A stretch of 41,540 nucleotides of DNA from Silene noctiflora (GCA_009801015.1 VHZZ01000337.1:16931-58470), one strand, 5' to 3'. Positions 9,451 to 21,346 are shown, counted from the first letter of the stretch. The notes: generated from the letters alone by a model not told the origin. Made by a program: numbers and translations.

Positions 9451-12400
9451 ATGGTTTCCGTCCCTTCGTCGGTTCATTCTCGTCGTGTTACTGCAGCTGT
9501 TGCTGATTCCGATGCTTCTGCTATTAGTTCATTTTTAAAGGTATTTTTCTGAATTTTTAATTGTGTTGATTGATTAATTGATCAATTGATTGGTTGTTGG
9601 GTGTTTTATTCTTTTGATTGATTTAGTTGGGGTGGGTAAGGGTTAATTGGTCAAGCCAATTTTATCGAATTTTGATTAAAAATGTTTTCTTTTCATGTTC
9701 AATTGTAAGTTTTGTTGGCTGAATTTAGTTCTCGATACGACGAAAATAGCGTTATGCCTCAAGGGTTTCTGCAAATGGCGGGGTTGGGAGTCTGATGAAC
9801 GCTGCCTTACCCTTAATTAACGACAGACGGTGACGGTTTTCAGGTGACTGCAAATGAAATATGTATCAAGAATTGTGTTGAATGACTGCTACTTTGAAAT
9901 AGGAATAAAAATGAAACCAGATTAGTGAGCCATTTTGATGTATTTCAACCATGAAACCAAAGAATTACGAGTCCTTCGCTCTAGGAGTAATGGAACTATT
10001 TGAAGTAATAAGATTTGGGTAGTCCACATACTATGAAAATATCGAGTGCAGATTGTGGGAATTGTGGCTTTTCTGGATGGAATAGACCGAATAAACTGGT
10101 TGAAGAGGGAGAACATTTAGGATATTTGGTGGATTTCGACAACAAGGGATTTATATGTTGCACCCATTTGGAGGGGCTTCTTGGGTGATTAATCAGGTTT
10201 GGCACGTTGCCAGGTTTACCGAGAAGTTGGGGATTATGTTATAGAAGTTTAGATTCTCCTCGTCTGGGAATTATATGTTGGTGGTCTTCTATTCAGAAGA
10301 AGGTTCTGGTTTGTTGAAGATTTTAAAGTTTGATGGTTTGGATATTTACATCGACTTATGCAATAAACAATAGAAAGTGACAAAGGAAATCAACTTGCTA
10401 CACCAGTTGTACTAAATTCTGGCTATTTTCTGGGCTACGTCCGAGTTTGTCCATAAAACAGTAATCTGTTGCGTATAGAGGGTTGTAGAGATCATAGGAA
10501 CTAATATTTTTGTTTTTGTTTTTATTGCCATCAGCTGCTAAGTTATGGCTCTGTTCCATATACCAGCGAGCTGCTAAATTGTCTTCGGCTTTTTACATGT
10601 CAAATGCATAGCTTTAGCTGGCTGGAGCACAGAAGCAGCTTACCAGCCGCATTAAATTCTATTAACTTGTAGACTTCTGAAGTTTGTGATGCTACTCCTT
10701 TTTATCGAGGATCTTGTGTACCTATCTTTAGTGTCACAAAGTATTGCAGAAAATTTATGTATTCAACTGCTCTTTTACTTACAGACTACAGAGATGCTGT
10801 GTATTTTGAACATGGCACTCTTCACGTCATGCTCGTTCAAACTTAACTTTCTATGAGCCTGCCTTCTCATATTCCCCTCGGAGGCTGCCGACAAATATTT
10901 GTCTTGAATAGGCTATCGTAGCAATATAGCATACCTATCATGGAACGAAAATATTGTAGTTATTAGATGACTTGTATATCATATATTGTGAGGTTTGGTC
11001 ATCTGAGGTTGATGATGTGAGGTTTGATGATTTTGTACAGGAAATTAGCATTGGTGATTGTGCGCTCTTCAAACCACAACAACAGTCCCCTCCTTTCATA
11101 GGGGTAATTCATTCATTGGGGTCTGAGAAGGAGACTTTATTGCAGCTAGGTGTGACCTGGCTTTATCGGCCTGCAGACATCCAACTTCCGAAAGGCGTTG
11201 CCATAGAAGCTGCGCCTAACGAAGTTTTCTACTCTTTTCATCGGGATGAGATTCCAGTTGCGTCACTTTTACATCCTTGCAAAGTTGCATTTTTGCCTAA
11301 AGGTGTTGAACTGCCACCAGGAGTTTCCTCATTCGTCTGTAGACGAGTGTATGATACTAAAAACAAGCGTTTGTGGTGGCTAACGGATAAAGACTTTATT
11401 AATGTGAGTGCCCTGTCAGTTTCGCATGGTTCTTAAAAAAATTCAATTTCGTAGATTTTAAAAATTATCTCTGGCAGTTTATCTATTTGATTTCTTCAGG
11501 GTCGGCGGGAAGAAGTAGATCAGTTGTTACATAAATCACAATTAGAAATGCATGCAACAGTTCAACAGCAAGGGGGTCGTTCGCCAAAACCAGTGAATAG
11601 TCCAACGTCAACATCGACGTCGACGTCACAGCTAAAACACAGTCCTGACAGTGTGCAGAACAGTACTAGTGCATTTCATTCTCAGTCGAAAGGAAAGAAA
11701 AGGGAACGAAATGATCAGGGTTCTGAGCTTGTGAAGCGTGAGTATTCTTCTAAAGTAAATGATGGAGAATCCAGTGGCATGAGCCCAGAATTATTGCTGA
11801 AGTCGGAAATCGCAAAATTTACTGAGAATGGTAGTCTTGTAGATTCTAAAGCAGTAGAAAGACTAGTTCAACTCATGCACTCTGATAAAGCCGAGACGAG
11901 AATAGATATACCATGTCGGTCCCTGTTGGCTGGCGTTATAGCTGCCACTGACAAGGATGACTGCCTTAATCGATTTGTGGAGCTTAGAGGTCTAACTATC
12001 ATGGATGAATGGCTCCGGGAAGTCCACAAGGGCAAGGTTGGGGACTCCAATAACCCTAGAGATCACGATAAATTAGTGGTGGACTTTCTTCGGACTCTGC
12101 TTCGTGCCTTGGAAAGACTCCCTGTTAATCTTAATGCATTGCAGATGTGCAACATTGGAAAATCCGTAAATCTTTTGAGATCACACAGAAATTCAGAAAT
12201 TCACAAAAAAGCAAGGAGTTTAGTTGATACATGGAAAAAACGTGTTCAGGCGGAGATGAGTGGTAATGATTCGAGGTCAGCTACTAGTCAGGGTGTTTCT
12301 TGGCCAGCCAGAGTGCGGAATGAAGTATCTTGTGGTGTGACAAGGCATTCCAGTGCATCTGACGCCGTCATGAAGAACTCTCCTTTGCATATTTCTTCGT

Positions 12401-15400
12401 CGAAATCAGCCCCAGCTAAATCAATTCAGGGAGAAGTTGCCAAGTGTGCATCGGCATCTCCAGTCATTGTGAAGTTACCATCTTCTGTTACATCTACTAG
12501 TGCCAACATGAGAGATGGGAATCTAAACACCTCTGTTTTTAGTGGTAGCGTAGAGCTTCCTTTATCAGCAGCAAAGGATGAAAAAAGCAGTAGTTCTAGT
12601 CAGTCGCAGACAAACAGCCATTGTTCTAGTGGCAACGTCAAAAATTTGGGCCTTGCTGTTAAGGAGGACGCGAGGAGCTCCAATTCAGGTTCAGCAAGTT
12701 TGAACAAGAGTACGGGAAGTGCTTCCCGGCATAGGAAAGCTGCTAACGGCCTTAATAGTGTAGCTTCTTCCACTGTTCACCGGGAAGGTGGATCACTAAA
12801 ACACTCTTCCTTGACAAGAATATCTGCTTCGGAAAAGTTTTCACAACCCCCATCATGCGAAAAGGCTAGTGATATTCCTGTTGCTGACAGTAACAATCAT
12901 AAGCTAATAGTTAGAATTAGTAATCGAGGACGTACTCCCGGTCAAAATGTTAATGGAGGGTGTCTTGAAGATCCTTCATCTATGAACAGTAGAGCTTCGT
13001 CTCCTGTGATTCCCGATAAGCTTGGTCAATCAGAATGTAATTCAAAGGAAAAAACTGATGGTTATCGGAATAATAGCGTTTTAGACATGAGCACAAAGTC
13101 CTGGCAAATTAATGAGCTCAAAGATGTGGCAACTGCATGTGATGAAGCTGATGGTTTACCATCTTCTGCTTTAGATTCTGGACACTGTCCGACTGGTGGT
13201 GAAGCTGGAAATTTGACCGATGCCGAAAAAACTGGGTCAGGACCCAAAAGTGAGTTGCATGATTCTTCATTAAGCTCCATAAATGCATTAATTGAAAGTT
13301 GTGTCAAGTACTCGGAATCTAAGCTACCTATGTCAGCCGGAGACGTAGTTGGTATGAATCTGCTGGCTAGTGTTGCAGCTGGGGAAATTTCAAAGTCAAC
13401 TGCGCCTTCACCTGTTTGTTCGCCTCAGAGGAGCACTTCTGTGGCAGAGGGATTCTGCAGTGAGTACAGTGTTAGGTCAAAGCTAAATGGCGACATTGAG
13501 GTTTCTCTTGGAGAACCAAACCAGTCCAAAGCTTCGGCTGATGTTGAGGGCCAGATACAAAAAATATCATTAGGTGTTTCAGAAGACGAGCAGCAAGGTG
13601 GCAAGCATCTGCTGCCCAATGGAGACTCATGTTTTAGATCTGTTGGAATGCTTGATGGTTCTGGGATAGTACCTTCTGCGGATCCTACTCGTGTTGCATC
13701 TAGTGAAGGTTTAGATCAAGGACATGAGTCAAAGCCACCAATTAAAAATGATATTCATGTTTGTACACCTCACGATACTGCTAGCTTTTCGGCTACTGAA
13801 AACAAAATTGGTGATGATTCTTTGAAGAAAGAAAATCTTGAAAGATCTGCCGTAGAAGTCCCAGTCTCGTCAGCAAACGTTGACGAGGTGAATGATCTAA
13901 CGGAAGGGCGGGAAAGTAAAGGTGTAATAAATAAGTGGTCTCCTGCGAAGGCTATAGAATCTGTGGGTAGAGCTGAAAAAGGTGGGGTTTCATCATGTGT
14001 AAACGACTTACTACCAGGCCAGTTCACTGATCTGAAAGATGATGTTGATCAGAGTATTAAGAGTTATGAGGAGGATGGTCTTCTGACCCTTCAGAAGAAA
14101 GAAATTTCTGTACTCGATTCAGGTTCCTTTGACCAGAATATTAAGGGTAATGAGGAAGATCTTGTCGATAAAGACACACATGTTGCTCATACATCAAAAA
14201 AGATCTCATATTCCCTTGCTCCGAATAAAGACCTGGATTCTAATTCTAAAGACTCTAAGTTACCTGCTCGTGAAGGTGACGATGCAGAGGGTGAGCTTCG
14301 TTCTGGTACGAAGCTTTCTTCGCCTTCTATGGGAAGCTCTTTTACGGATGGGAAGCTTGAATTTGATTTAAATGAAGGATTTGATGTAGATGATAGCAAA
14401 GATGGAGACCTTCCAAGCACTGTTGCAGATGGGCGTTTGAATTGTCAATTGCCTTCATTTTCGGTTGCTTCCACATCTGTTGGTCTACCTGCTTCAGTTA
14501 CAGTGGCTGCTGCTGCAAAAGGGCCTTTTTTGCCTCCTGAGGACCTGCTCAGAAATAGAGGGGAACTTGGATGGAGAGGATCAGCTGCCACAAGTGCATT
14601 TCGTCCAGCTGAACCTCGGAAGGTCTCTGAAATCTCTCCTTGTGCAAATAAGGAACATATTTCGGATCCTAATAATGAGAAACAAGGTCGGGCACGCTTA
14701 GAGTTTGACCTGAATGTGGCGGATGAAAGGATTATGGAAGACATGGAATGTCAGATTAATGATTTCCAAACAAGCAAAAAGGATTTGTTTGAGACGAATA
14801 ATAGACCTACAGGTGTCGCTTCTAGACGTAATGGTGGAGCCTTGGACCTAGATCTGAATAGAGTTGATGAGGCTCTGGATTTGGGTCAGCCTTTACCACC
14901 CATTCATAGATTTGACATGCCACTTCACACAATAAGATTGTCATCATCAAGCGCTCCCTCCAACAGTGATAGTGGTCGTAGAGACTTTGATTTGAATAAC
15001 GGGCCATCAGCCGATGAAGCTACTGTTGATTCTCAGTCTATTAACACACATTTACCTTTAAATATCTACACTCAACCTTCTGTTGGTCTACAAGTTAACT
15101 GTACTGAAATGGGGACCCTCAACCCATGGTATAATGCTGGTACCCCGTTCTCAGCTATACCCATTCCTGCGGGTTTGCCTGATAGGGTACAGCCTTTCCC
15201 TATGTCTGGTACCGCTGGTGGCCCTCCCAGAATGTGGGCTGGGCCGGCAGGCCCCATGACATTTAACCCAGATATGTATAGGGGTCCGGTTTTGTCTTCT
15301 CCTGCCGTTCCCTTTCCTTCTGCACAGTTTCAGTACCCAGTTTTCCCCTTCGGTACCAGCTTACCCTTGGCGTCATCTTCTCTCCCAGGTGGATCAACTG

Positions 15401-15783
15401 CATTTATGGATCTTTCTTCTGGTGGACGACTTTGTATCCCCGCAGTTGGTTCTCAATTAGTAGGAAGTGGCCTGAATGTTCCTTCCCAGTATCCTCGCCC
15501 TTATGTTGTTGGTCTTTCAGATGTTAGCAATACTGTTACTGTGGACAATGCTCAAAAATGGGGAAGGCAGGGCTTAGATCTCAATTCAGGTCCAGATGTA
15601 GAAGGTAGAGATGAGGCGTTGCGCAGTCTGTCCAGACCCATGTCTAATATGGGTCCACTTGCTCTAACAAATGAGCAATCAAGTTTATATTCTATGGAAG
15701 GCGGTGTTTTGAAGAGGAAAGAACCTGATGGTGGTTGGGACCCAGAGAGGCTTAGCTTTAAGCAACGTTCATGGCAAGGATAA
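9451..15783 (+). CDS. SUO: SUO-like BAH/TFIIS-N domain protein, copy 1
   Basis: Coding exons 9451-9540, 11041-11403 and 11500-15783 (GT-AG, all phase 0) give 1578 aa. The BAH domain (about residues 31-151) includes IGDCALFKP, LHPCKVAFLPKGVELP and FVCRRVYD, ending LWWLTDKDF. A basic stretch (KGKKRER...LVKRE) looks like an NLS. The TFIIS N-terminal (LW) domain spans about 262-404 (RGLTIMDEWLREVHKGKV, LNALQMCNIGKSV). A long Ser-rich disordered region follows. The C-terminal part has GW/WG (1175-1176, 1505-1506, 1563-1564) and five DLN motifs (1107-1109, 1221-1223, 1269-1271, 1315-1317, 1511-1513). Arabidopsis SUO, of similar length and architecture, is a nuclear/P-body protein acting in microRNA-mediated repression; the same role here is inference. 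Oddities: the ancestral MHG start is deleted, so the first in-frame ATG lies 13 codons later than in copy 2; the frame upstream of it is open back to about 9340. Nine bases are also missing at the start of exon 2. Confidence 0.93.
9541..11040 (+). other. SUO1 intron 1
   Basis: 1500-bp intron, donor AAAG|GTATTT and acceptor TTTTGTACAG. Its 3' part (about 10850-10940) aligns with 23040-23160 of SUO2 intron 1 and lacks the hAT MITE found there, so it preserves the empty site (TTCTCATATTCCCC at about 10864). No separate gene inside. Confidence 0.8.
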
Positions 15784-15828
15784 TATCTGTATGGGGTGTA
15801 GGTGTGTGGAGTTTTCATGGAAGTTGAG

Positions 15829-16151
15829 GTAAAATAACTGAGCTTAAATGTTAAATTTGCAGTTTTCCTTATTCGTGCTCACCGTCACACATCGTTTTTT
15901 AGGGTGGTCTAATAAGTAAGAATAACCTATTAACTCTAATCTAAACTTTAAGATGCAAGACATTCAAGTTGAGTAATTCTTGACATAAATATGCTCATCC
16001 TTATTTTAATATGAGTGTAAAATAAAATTTGATGTTTCGTAAATACTAGTGTTTTTCTACTCTTGGTCAGTCTAGTACTAGGACACTTTAACCAAAGAGT
16101 ACATACTCTTTGTTTGGTGGTTTTGCTAACCAATTGTTTGTGCTCGTTCAG
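15829..16151 (+). other. Predicted 3'UTR intron of SUO1
   Basis: Donor TTGAG|GTAAAATAACTG 45 nt after the stop codon and acceptor TGCTCGTTCAG at 16151. The same donor/acceptor pair occurs downstream of SUO2 (28259-28349), where the intron is only 91 bp. A second possible 3'UTR intron is 16423-16510 (GTATGTGCTT ... TTTTGATGCAG), also matched in SUO2 (28651-28739). Predicted from splice signals and conservation between paralogues. Confidence 0.55.
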
Positions 16152-17706
16152 TCTACCAGGGATGGGCAGAAGCTCTTGTTACCTGGTCAATTGCTAGGGT
16201 TTGTGCCGATGCAGATAAATGGGCAGTGAGTCGGTGACCCGTTTCCTCTATGTAGATATTTTGACCCTCATAAAGCAGGTGGTTGATTGCACAGGCACTC
16301 GAATGGATACCGGTGGATTGACCGACCTCTCATAGACCATTAAAATTTATATTCAGTCCTTTCCCATTCAATCATCCAGATTGCGGAGGCTGGGTCTGTA
16401 AACATGAAGTCGAAGCCACTTTGTATGTGCTTTGCTCTTTAATTTATCGTCTTGACATTTCCCTTCTTTTCTCCGCCGTATATAAGAAAAGCTGCCAAAT
16501 TTTGATGCAGCGAAACATTTCTTCGTTTAGTGTAGATTTTAATCCTTACTTTGTTGCTTGCTTATCTTTTATTTCTTGAAATTTCTTGAATGGGTAAAAT
16601 TGTCATGTATCTACTATCTACTGACATGTTCAGGCCTGTCTGTTTGAGAGGCTTATGAATCTTCCGAAGGTAAATGCTCGATTGCTCGGCTGTGTAATTT
16701 TGTTATGTAATAGCTATAGCATGGTACAATCTTGTTCTAGAAGACTGTTGAACTGGAGAGTCTGAGTTTGAAATATGCAGATTTCTAGGAGTTGTCAGGA
16801 TGATAATCTGGCCAGATGAAGTTTCCGCGATTTAGGGAATAATGAGCCAGTCTAGTATCAGAAAAGATTGGTAAGAGTTGCGAGGTAGACCGTCTCATAT
16901 AAGTTTGCGAGTCCAGGGAACCTTATTGACGCGTTATGCATTTTGTTACAGTTATGTTATTCTAATGGCTAAGTGGTACCGAGTAACATTGATCAGTATA
17001 GTGCTTAGGGGAAGTTATCCGCATTGTCAACTGTCGTTTTTTTTAGTGTATGATGTTCCAACTTATTCTTACTAAATTGAGAGCAACTCCATCTAGTTGG
17101 GTGATACTGATTTAGAAGCCTTTTGCCTAGTTTTGGACCAGTTTTAAAGTTAGATTCTCTTCGTCTTCACCTAAATTTAGATACCCTTCGTCTTCACCAC
17201 GATTTAGTGTCGGAAGTTGATTGGAAATGCAAATAATTTCTATTCTTTGGCTTTTGAAACACATCGAAACTAAATCTTCTGAAAACTAGCATAAGTAGTG
17301 AGTTAATCCTAGTCGATTCCCTGATGAAATGAATCGGGCACATTTGGATCGGATTATGTTTGATAAAAGTCGGTATAAGTTACTTTTTCATGGATCCGTA
17401 TTCCATCCAGATTTGTCAGATTCATATTTAAAACCAATTGCTTATTCATAAGTTTAGCGGAGCAGATCCATGGAGTACTCTGTATTTTTACGCGATTTTG
17501 TTCAGAGGAATATTTACATCGGGATTTGTTTAGTGTTAACGGAAAAGACTTGATACATTCGTTTCAAAATTCGAAGGTTAGAACCATTTTGTGAGTATCA
17601 AATCCGACAATTGATTGCTTAGAATAGGATTGGAGTTGAAAAGGAACTGCTCTTCAACTCTATCCGTTAACATCGTCCCTTAGTCATGAGGTCAGGATGT
17701 GATTCC
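16152..17706. other. SUO1 3'UTR and flank
   Basis: 16200-16850 aligns with 28440-29010 downstream of SUO2 (e.g. GTAGATATTTTGA, ATTGCACAGGCACTC, GTCTGTAAACATGAAG, TAGC[T/C][A/G]TAG...GGTACAATC), so the duplicated block reaches roughly 16850. Beyond that nothing is recognised except a small imperfect tandem repeat at about 17150-17210 (CTTCGTCTTCACC twice). Confidence 0.55.
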
Positions 17707-17714
17707 GTTGACTG

Positions 17715-18282
17715 TAGACCTGTCAAAATTCGACCCGGCCCGAAACCTGACCCATCTGACCCGTTTTTAGGGTTACGAACCCGGTTTTTTCGATCTGTGA
17801 CCCGTTTGGCCCAAACCCGAAATGACCCGTTATTTTAGGGTCAAAACCCGACCCGAAAGAGTCGACCCGTTGGCTCAAAGATAAATCAAGAATTTCATTA
17901 AAATATTAATATTTATATATTATATTTATAAAAAGTAGTTAAAAAATTGTTTTTTTATGATTAAAAATTACAAACACAACTAAAAACTCAATTTTATATA
18001 ACTTTTATAATACTTAACAATAAAATAATTATTAAAAAAACTTTAATTTAATAATTATGTCAATATAAATAATGTAAACGTTAAAATAATGAATGTAAAC
18101 ATTGAATATGATTAAAATATTAATTTTAAATATGTTTTACGTTTTTAAAAATTATTTTTTTAATTAAAAAAATAGATTAAAAAAGACGTCGGAAATTATT
18201 TCTTGACTCGTATTCTGACCCTAACCCGACTCGTGACCCGTATTCTGACCGGACCCAGGACCCGACCCGTTTGACAGGTCTA
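17715..18282. mobile_element. hAT MITE, GACCCG-rich
   Basis: Perfect 13-bp terminal inverted repeats TAGACCTGTCAAA / TTTGACAGGTCTA, flanked by a perfect 8-bp TSD GTTGACTG (17707-17714 and 18283-18290). Both subterminal regions are dense in GACCCG/ACCCGACCCG words around a very AT-rich core. 568 bp, no coding. The intact TSD suggests a recent insertion between SUO1 and the AGP gene. Confidence 0.95.
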
Positions 18283-18290
18283 GTTGACTG

Positions 18291-18594
18291 CTATTTTTAA
18301 AAAGTTTAAATAAAGAACAAAATCAAATGACAGCTAAACAGTTGATCATAATATACCGTAATTGATTGTATAAACATATTGAAAAGGAAAGAAATGAAGA
18401 ACACAATCAATTGCACCCGAACAGCTTTGCTAACCCGTTTATACTCTGAATGTGCACATAATTCTTGCGTTTGCAGGCCTGGTTAATCGGTATATATATC
18501 GCCTTGATCTAATTGCGCTCTACTTCATCAAACATTCTCACAACTTCGTTTGAATTAAGTTGTTATACACATTATTTCGAGAAAAAATTTAAGC
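18291..18594 (+). promoter_or_regulatory. AGP gene promoter region with TATA box
   Basis: TATATATAT at 18491-18499 is about 95 bases upstream of the ATG; the following CTTCATCAAACATTCTCACAAC stretch is leader-like. The hAT MITE ends just 200 bases upstream of the TATA box. Confidence 0.5.
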
Positions 18595-18819
18595 ATGGCG
18601 CAAGTGAACGCATTGCTCATCATGGCAGTTGCCGTAGTAGTGATGTTGGCAGTTGAAGTCTCCGGTAGAGATGCAGGCATGGCTTCATCTCCAGCAGCAT
18701 CGCCTGGGGGATCTGCTGAGCCTCCGTCTGCTGCAGGGTCTGCATTTTCCATGCCAGTCTCGGCTGCTATTGTCGCGTCTTCTTTGGTTTTCTCCTTTGT
18801 TGCTCTGTTCAACTACTAA
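18595..18819 (+). CDS. Arabinogalactan peptide, GPI-anchored
   Basis: Single-exon gene, 74 aa. Residues 1-24 form a typical secretory signal peptide (hydrophobic LLIMAVAVVVMLAVEVSG). The mature part is short and rich in Ala, Ser, Pro and Gly (SPAASPGGSAEPP), with isolated Pro next to Ala/Ser, the context for hydroxylation and type II arabinogalactan addition. The C-terminal tail after SAFSMPV (AAIVASSLVFSFVALF) is a hydrophobic GPI-attachment signal. Length and layout match the plant AG-peptide group, which sits at the plasma membrane and cell wall with roles in growth and signalling; a specific function cannot be read from the sequence. It has its own TATA box and is not part of the SUO duplication: no second copy follows SUO2. 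Confidence 0.85.
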   Translation: MAQVNALLIMAVAVVVMLAVEVSGRDAGMASSPAASPGGSAEPPSAAGSAFSMPVSAAIVASSLVFSFVALFNY

Positions 18820-20738
18820 ACAAATTGTTTCATGCTATTTTACTACAATTGTGCAGAATTTACATGATTAATGCAATTTTATGGTCAATTATTAAGAATT
18901 TTATGAATTTTATACGTCGTAAAACACAGTTTTTGTATTGCTTCAGTTGTTGGAAATCAATGCTCGATATCATCTTGTATATATTTTCTCAAACTCGAAC
19001 CTGAACTCGAAGACTTTTTTTCCTAGAGCATGATTGAGAGTATACTAATCAATCAATCAATCTCTGTTCGAGCTTTGATAGGCTTATGGTTGACTCGGAT
19101 TGGAGTCAAAACTATAAGCTTAACTCTTAACTCATCGACACAGAAAACAACATATTGGTCAATTTTTAGCATATTTAAGGGTTTTAGCATGTTTGACCAG
19201 TTAATATGCTAATTTTAAAGTTTGGTAAACAACATACAGAGTATTAAAACAACATATTTGGGGTTAATATGTTGTTTTACAATATGCAGCTTACCCCATT
19301 ATATTGGTTAGCATATTATAAACTAGAAAATTTTACTACATTTTACAAAGAAAACTAATAATCTACTAATCGTAATCTGCTAGTTACCAAACACTCAAAT
19401 TAATTATGCTAATTATAATATGCTAGTCAAACCTTCTGTTAAAATATGTCATTTATAATCTGTTTTTGCAATCTGCTTATGCTGAAATTAATCCACTATT
19501 TACCAAACAGGGCCTAAAAATACATTTTTATTTGAAAGTAAAGGTAATTGATACTAAAACATAAACATTATAAACGCAAAAATAACTTGTGATGTGAAAT
19601 AAATACAATTAGAAAATACTAAAATTACACTAATAACTTTCGATCTGATTTTTACAAAGCTTGGGATCAGCTCGAGCTTGCTCATACAAGTACTATTTAA
19701 TCCTAAAATAAAAACAAATGACTAGATAAAACATACTTGTATCATAAATGATTTACAAAAATTTAGACCACCCCTTATTGTCATTTCTTCCTAGGACTAT
19801 TGTACTTAAACATTCCGCAACTAGATCCATACCTGATTTGAACTCGAAAAAAAGACTCTAATTGGTCCCCAACTCGAATTGAATCGTCTCATCCAGTCTA
19901 ACCTGAATTCTAACTAATTACCACGTACTGATAATTATCATAAATAATTTAATTATAACAAGACACATTTCACTAACCTAAACATGAAATTACAAAATCC
20001 GACCCGAATATTTCCAATGTCCAAAACCCCATCTAACCCACTAACACCTAATCCGATTGTCCCATTTAAAAAAATATAGCCACGATACGAGCTAAATATG
20101 GCAAAAATGACCCGACCAGAATAACCCCGACCCAAACCTAACCCCGACCCTAATTATCCCGACATTAGTCAACTCAAAATGTTTATTATCGCACACTGAC
20201 CGTTATCCCAAATAACATGATAACAACCCCCCGAAAAATGACCGGACCAAACCCGACTCGGCCAGAATTCCTGAAAACCCGCACAACCTGAACTCGACTT
20301 GACCCGATCCCAATCCAAACTCAACCTGAACCCTATCTCAATCTAAACTCAACCCAAACCCAATCAGATTGACCCGTTTACCCGTCTAAATTACTAACTA
20401 GCAAAACACATTTAAAACACACTACCAAATTAATTTAATAGAATAAAATAAAATAAAATCAAATATATACTCCCTACATTATAAAATAATAAAAAAAATA
20501 TAAAATAAACCATAAAGGGAATGTCAGAGTCAAGTGCCCACGGGGAAAGGAAAGACAAGAACAAGTCCTACAAACTCAGAGTCATTAATTCAGTCACAAA
20601 CACACTTACACATTTACACACACATACTTTGATTGTCACATTCCATCATGCCTGTCACCTAACTTCACCTCATCATCACTCCCCCCCCCTACCCCACTTC
20701 TCCGTCCCCGACTCGGAAAAGTAAAGACGAGGTCGAGT
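18820..20738. other. Repeat-rich spacer between AGP and SUO2
   Basis: No gene recognised. 19200-19516 is AT-rich, carries several TTGGTAAAC/TTACCAAAC words and ends TTTACCAAACAGGGCCTA, an end typical of a MITE, but no matching left end or TSD was found. 19975-20395 is rich in GACCCG/AACCC words like the hAT MITE at 17715-18282 and is probably a decayed relative (right end ACCCGTTTACCCGTCTA). 20430-20520 is A-rich with a Stowaway-like CTCCCTACATT fragment. Confidence 0.45.
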
Positions 20739-20848
20739 GGTCACTTTTTAACATAAAATAATCACCATTTCTTTTAAAACGGAAGAAAAGATGAAATCAA
20801 TTGGTTACTTTTTAACATAAAATGATTATCATTTTCTTTTAAAACGGA
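20739..20848. repeat. Imperfect 45-bp direct repeat upstream of SUO2
   Basis: 20739-20783 and 20803-20848 share GGT[C/T]ACTTTTTAACATAA, CATTT and CTTTTAAAACGGA with a few differences. The pair lies about 500 bases before the SUO2 start codon, in its likely promoter. Confidence 0.7.
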
Positions 20849-21346
20849 GATATCTGTCGTCTCGCAATCAACGGGCCCGCTGCCCGTCCTAGAGACTGTC
20901 CCACTCTGCCCATCCTGCCCGTGTTTGCCTTTTGCCGCCTACTTGGGGTCCCCTTTACTTCTCCTTTCCTTCTTTTCCCCAATTTCTTTTCTCTCTCTTC
21001 GAACTCACTTTCTCTCTCTACTTTTTTTCCCCAATTTCTTCATTAGATCGCCGATTTTCCCCAAATCGTAATCAATTTCCTTGATCTGCAACCATTCGAA
21101 TCGATTAAGATCGATTAATTTGGGTTTTCTTTTGGTAATTTTAATTTTGTTGATGTATGAATACTGTCAAACCCTAGTTTTCGCGAAAAGTTAGGGTTTT
21201 TCGTGGTTTTGTGTGATAGGAGGATTGAAGGAGGTGGATGTTGTTTTGTTTGATTGAATTTTGGTGTGATAAGAGGATTAATTAGGGTTAGGTGAGATTT
21301 TGATGTTGATAAAAGCAAGGAAAATTGGGGAAAATGCGAGGATATT
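20849..21346 (+). promoter_or_regulatory. SUO2 promoter and 5'UTR
   Basis: GC-richer segment (20865-20960), then CT-rich leader-like DNA with a repeated TTTTCCCCAATTTCTT word (about 20974 and 21026). From about 21160 the sequence aligns with the SUO1 5'UTR. No TATA box is obvious; the CT-rich tract is typical of leaders of broadly expressed plant genes. Confidence 0.5.

Noticed and set aside
18555-18812. Open frame on the opposite strand of the AGP gene
   Set aside because: Antisense shadow of the AGP coding sequence, whose signal peptide and GPI signal are convincing.
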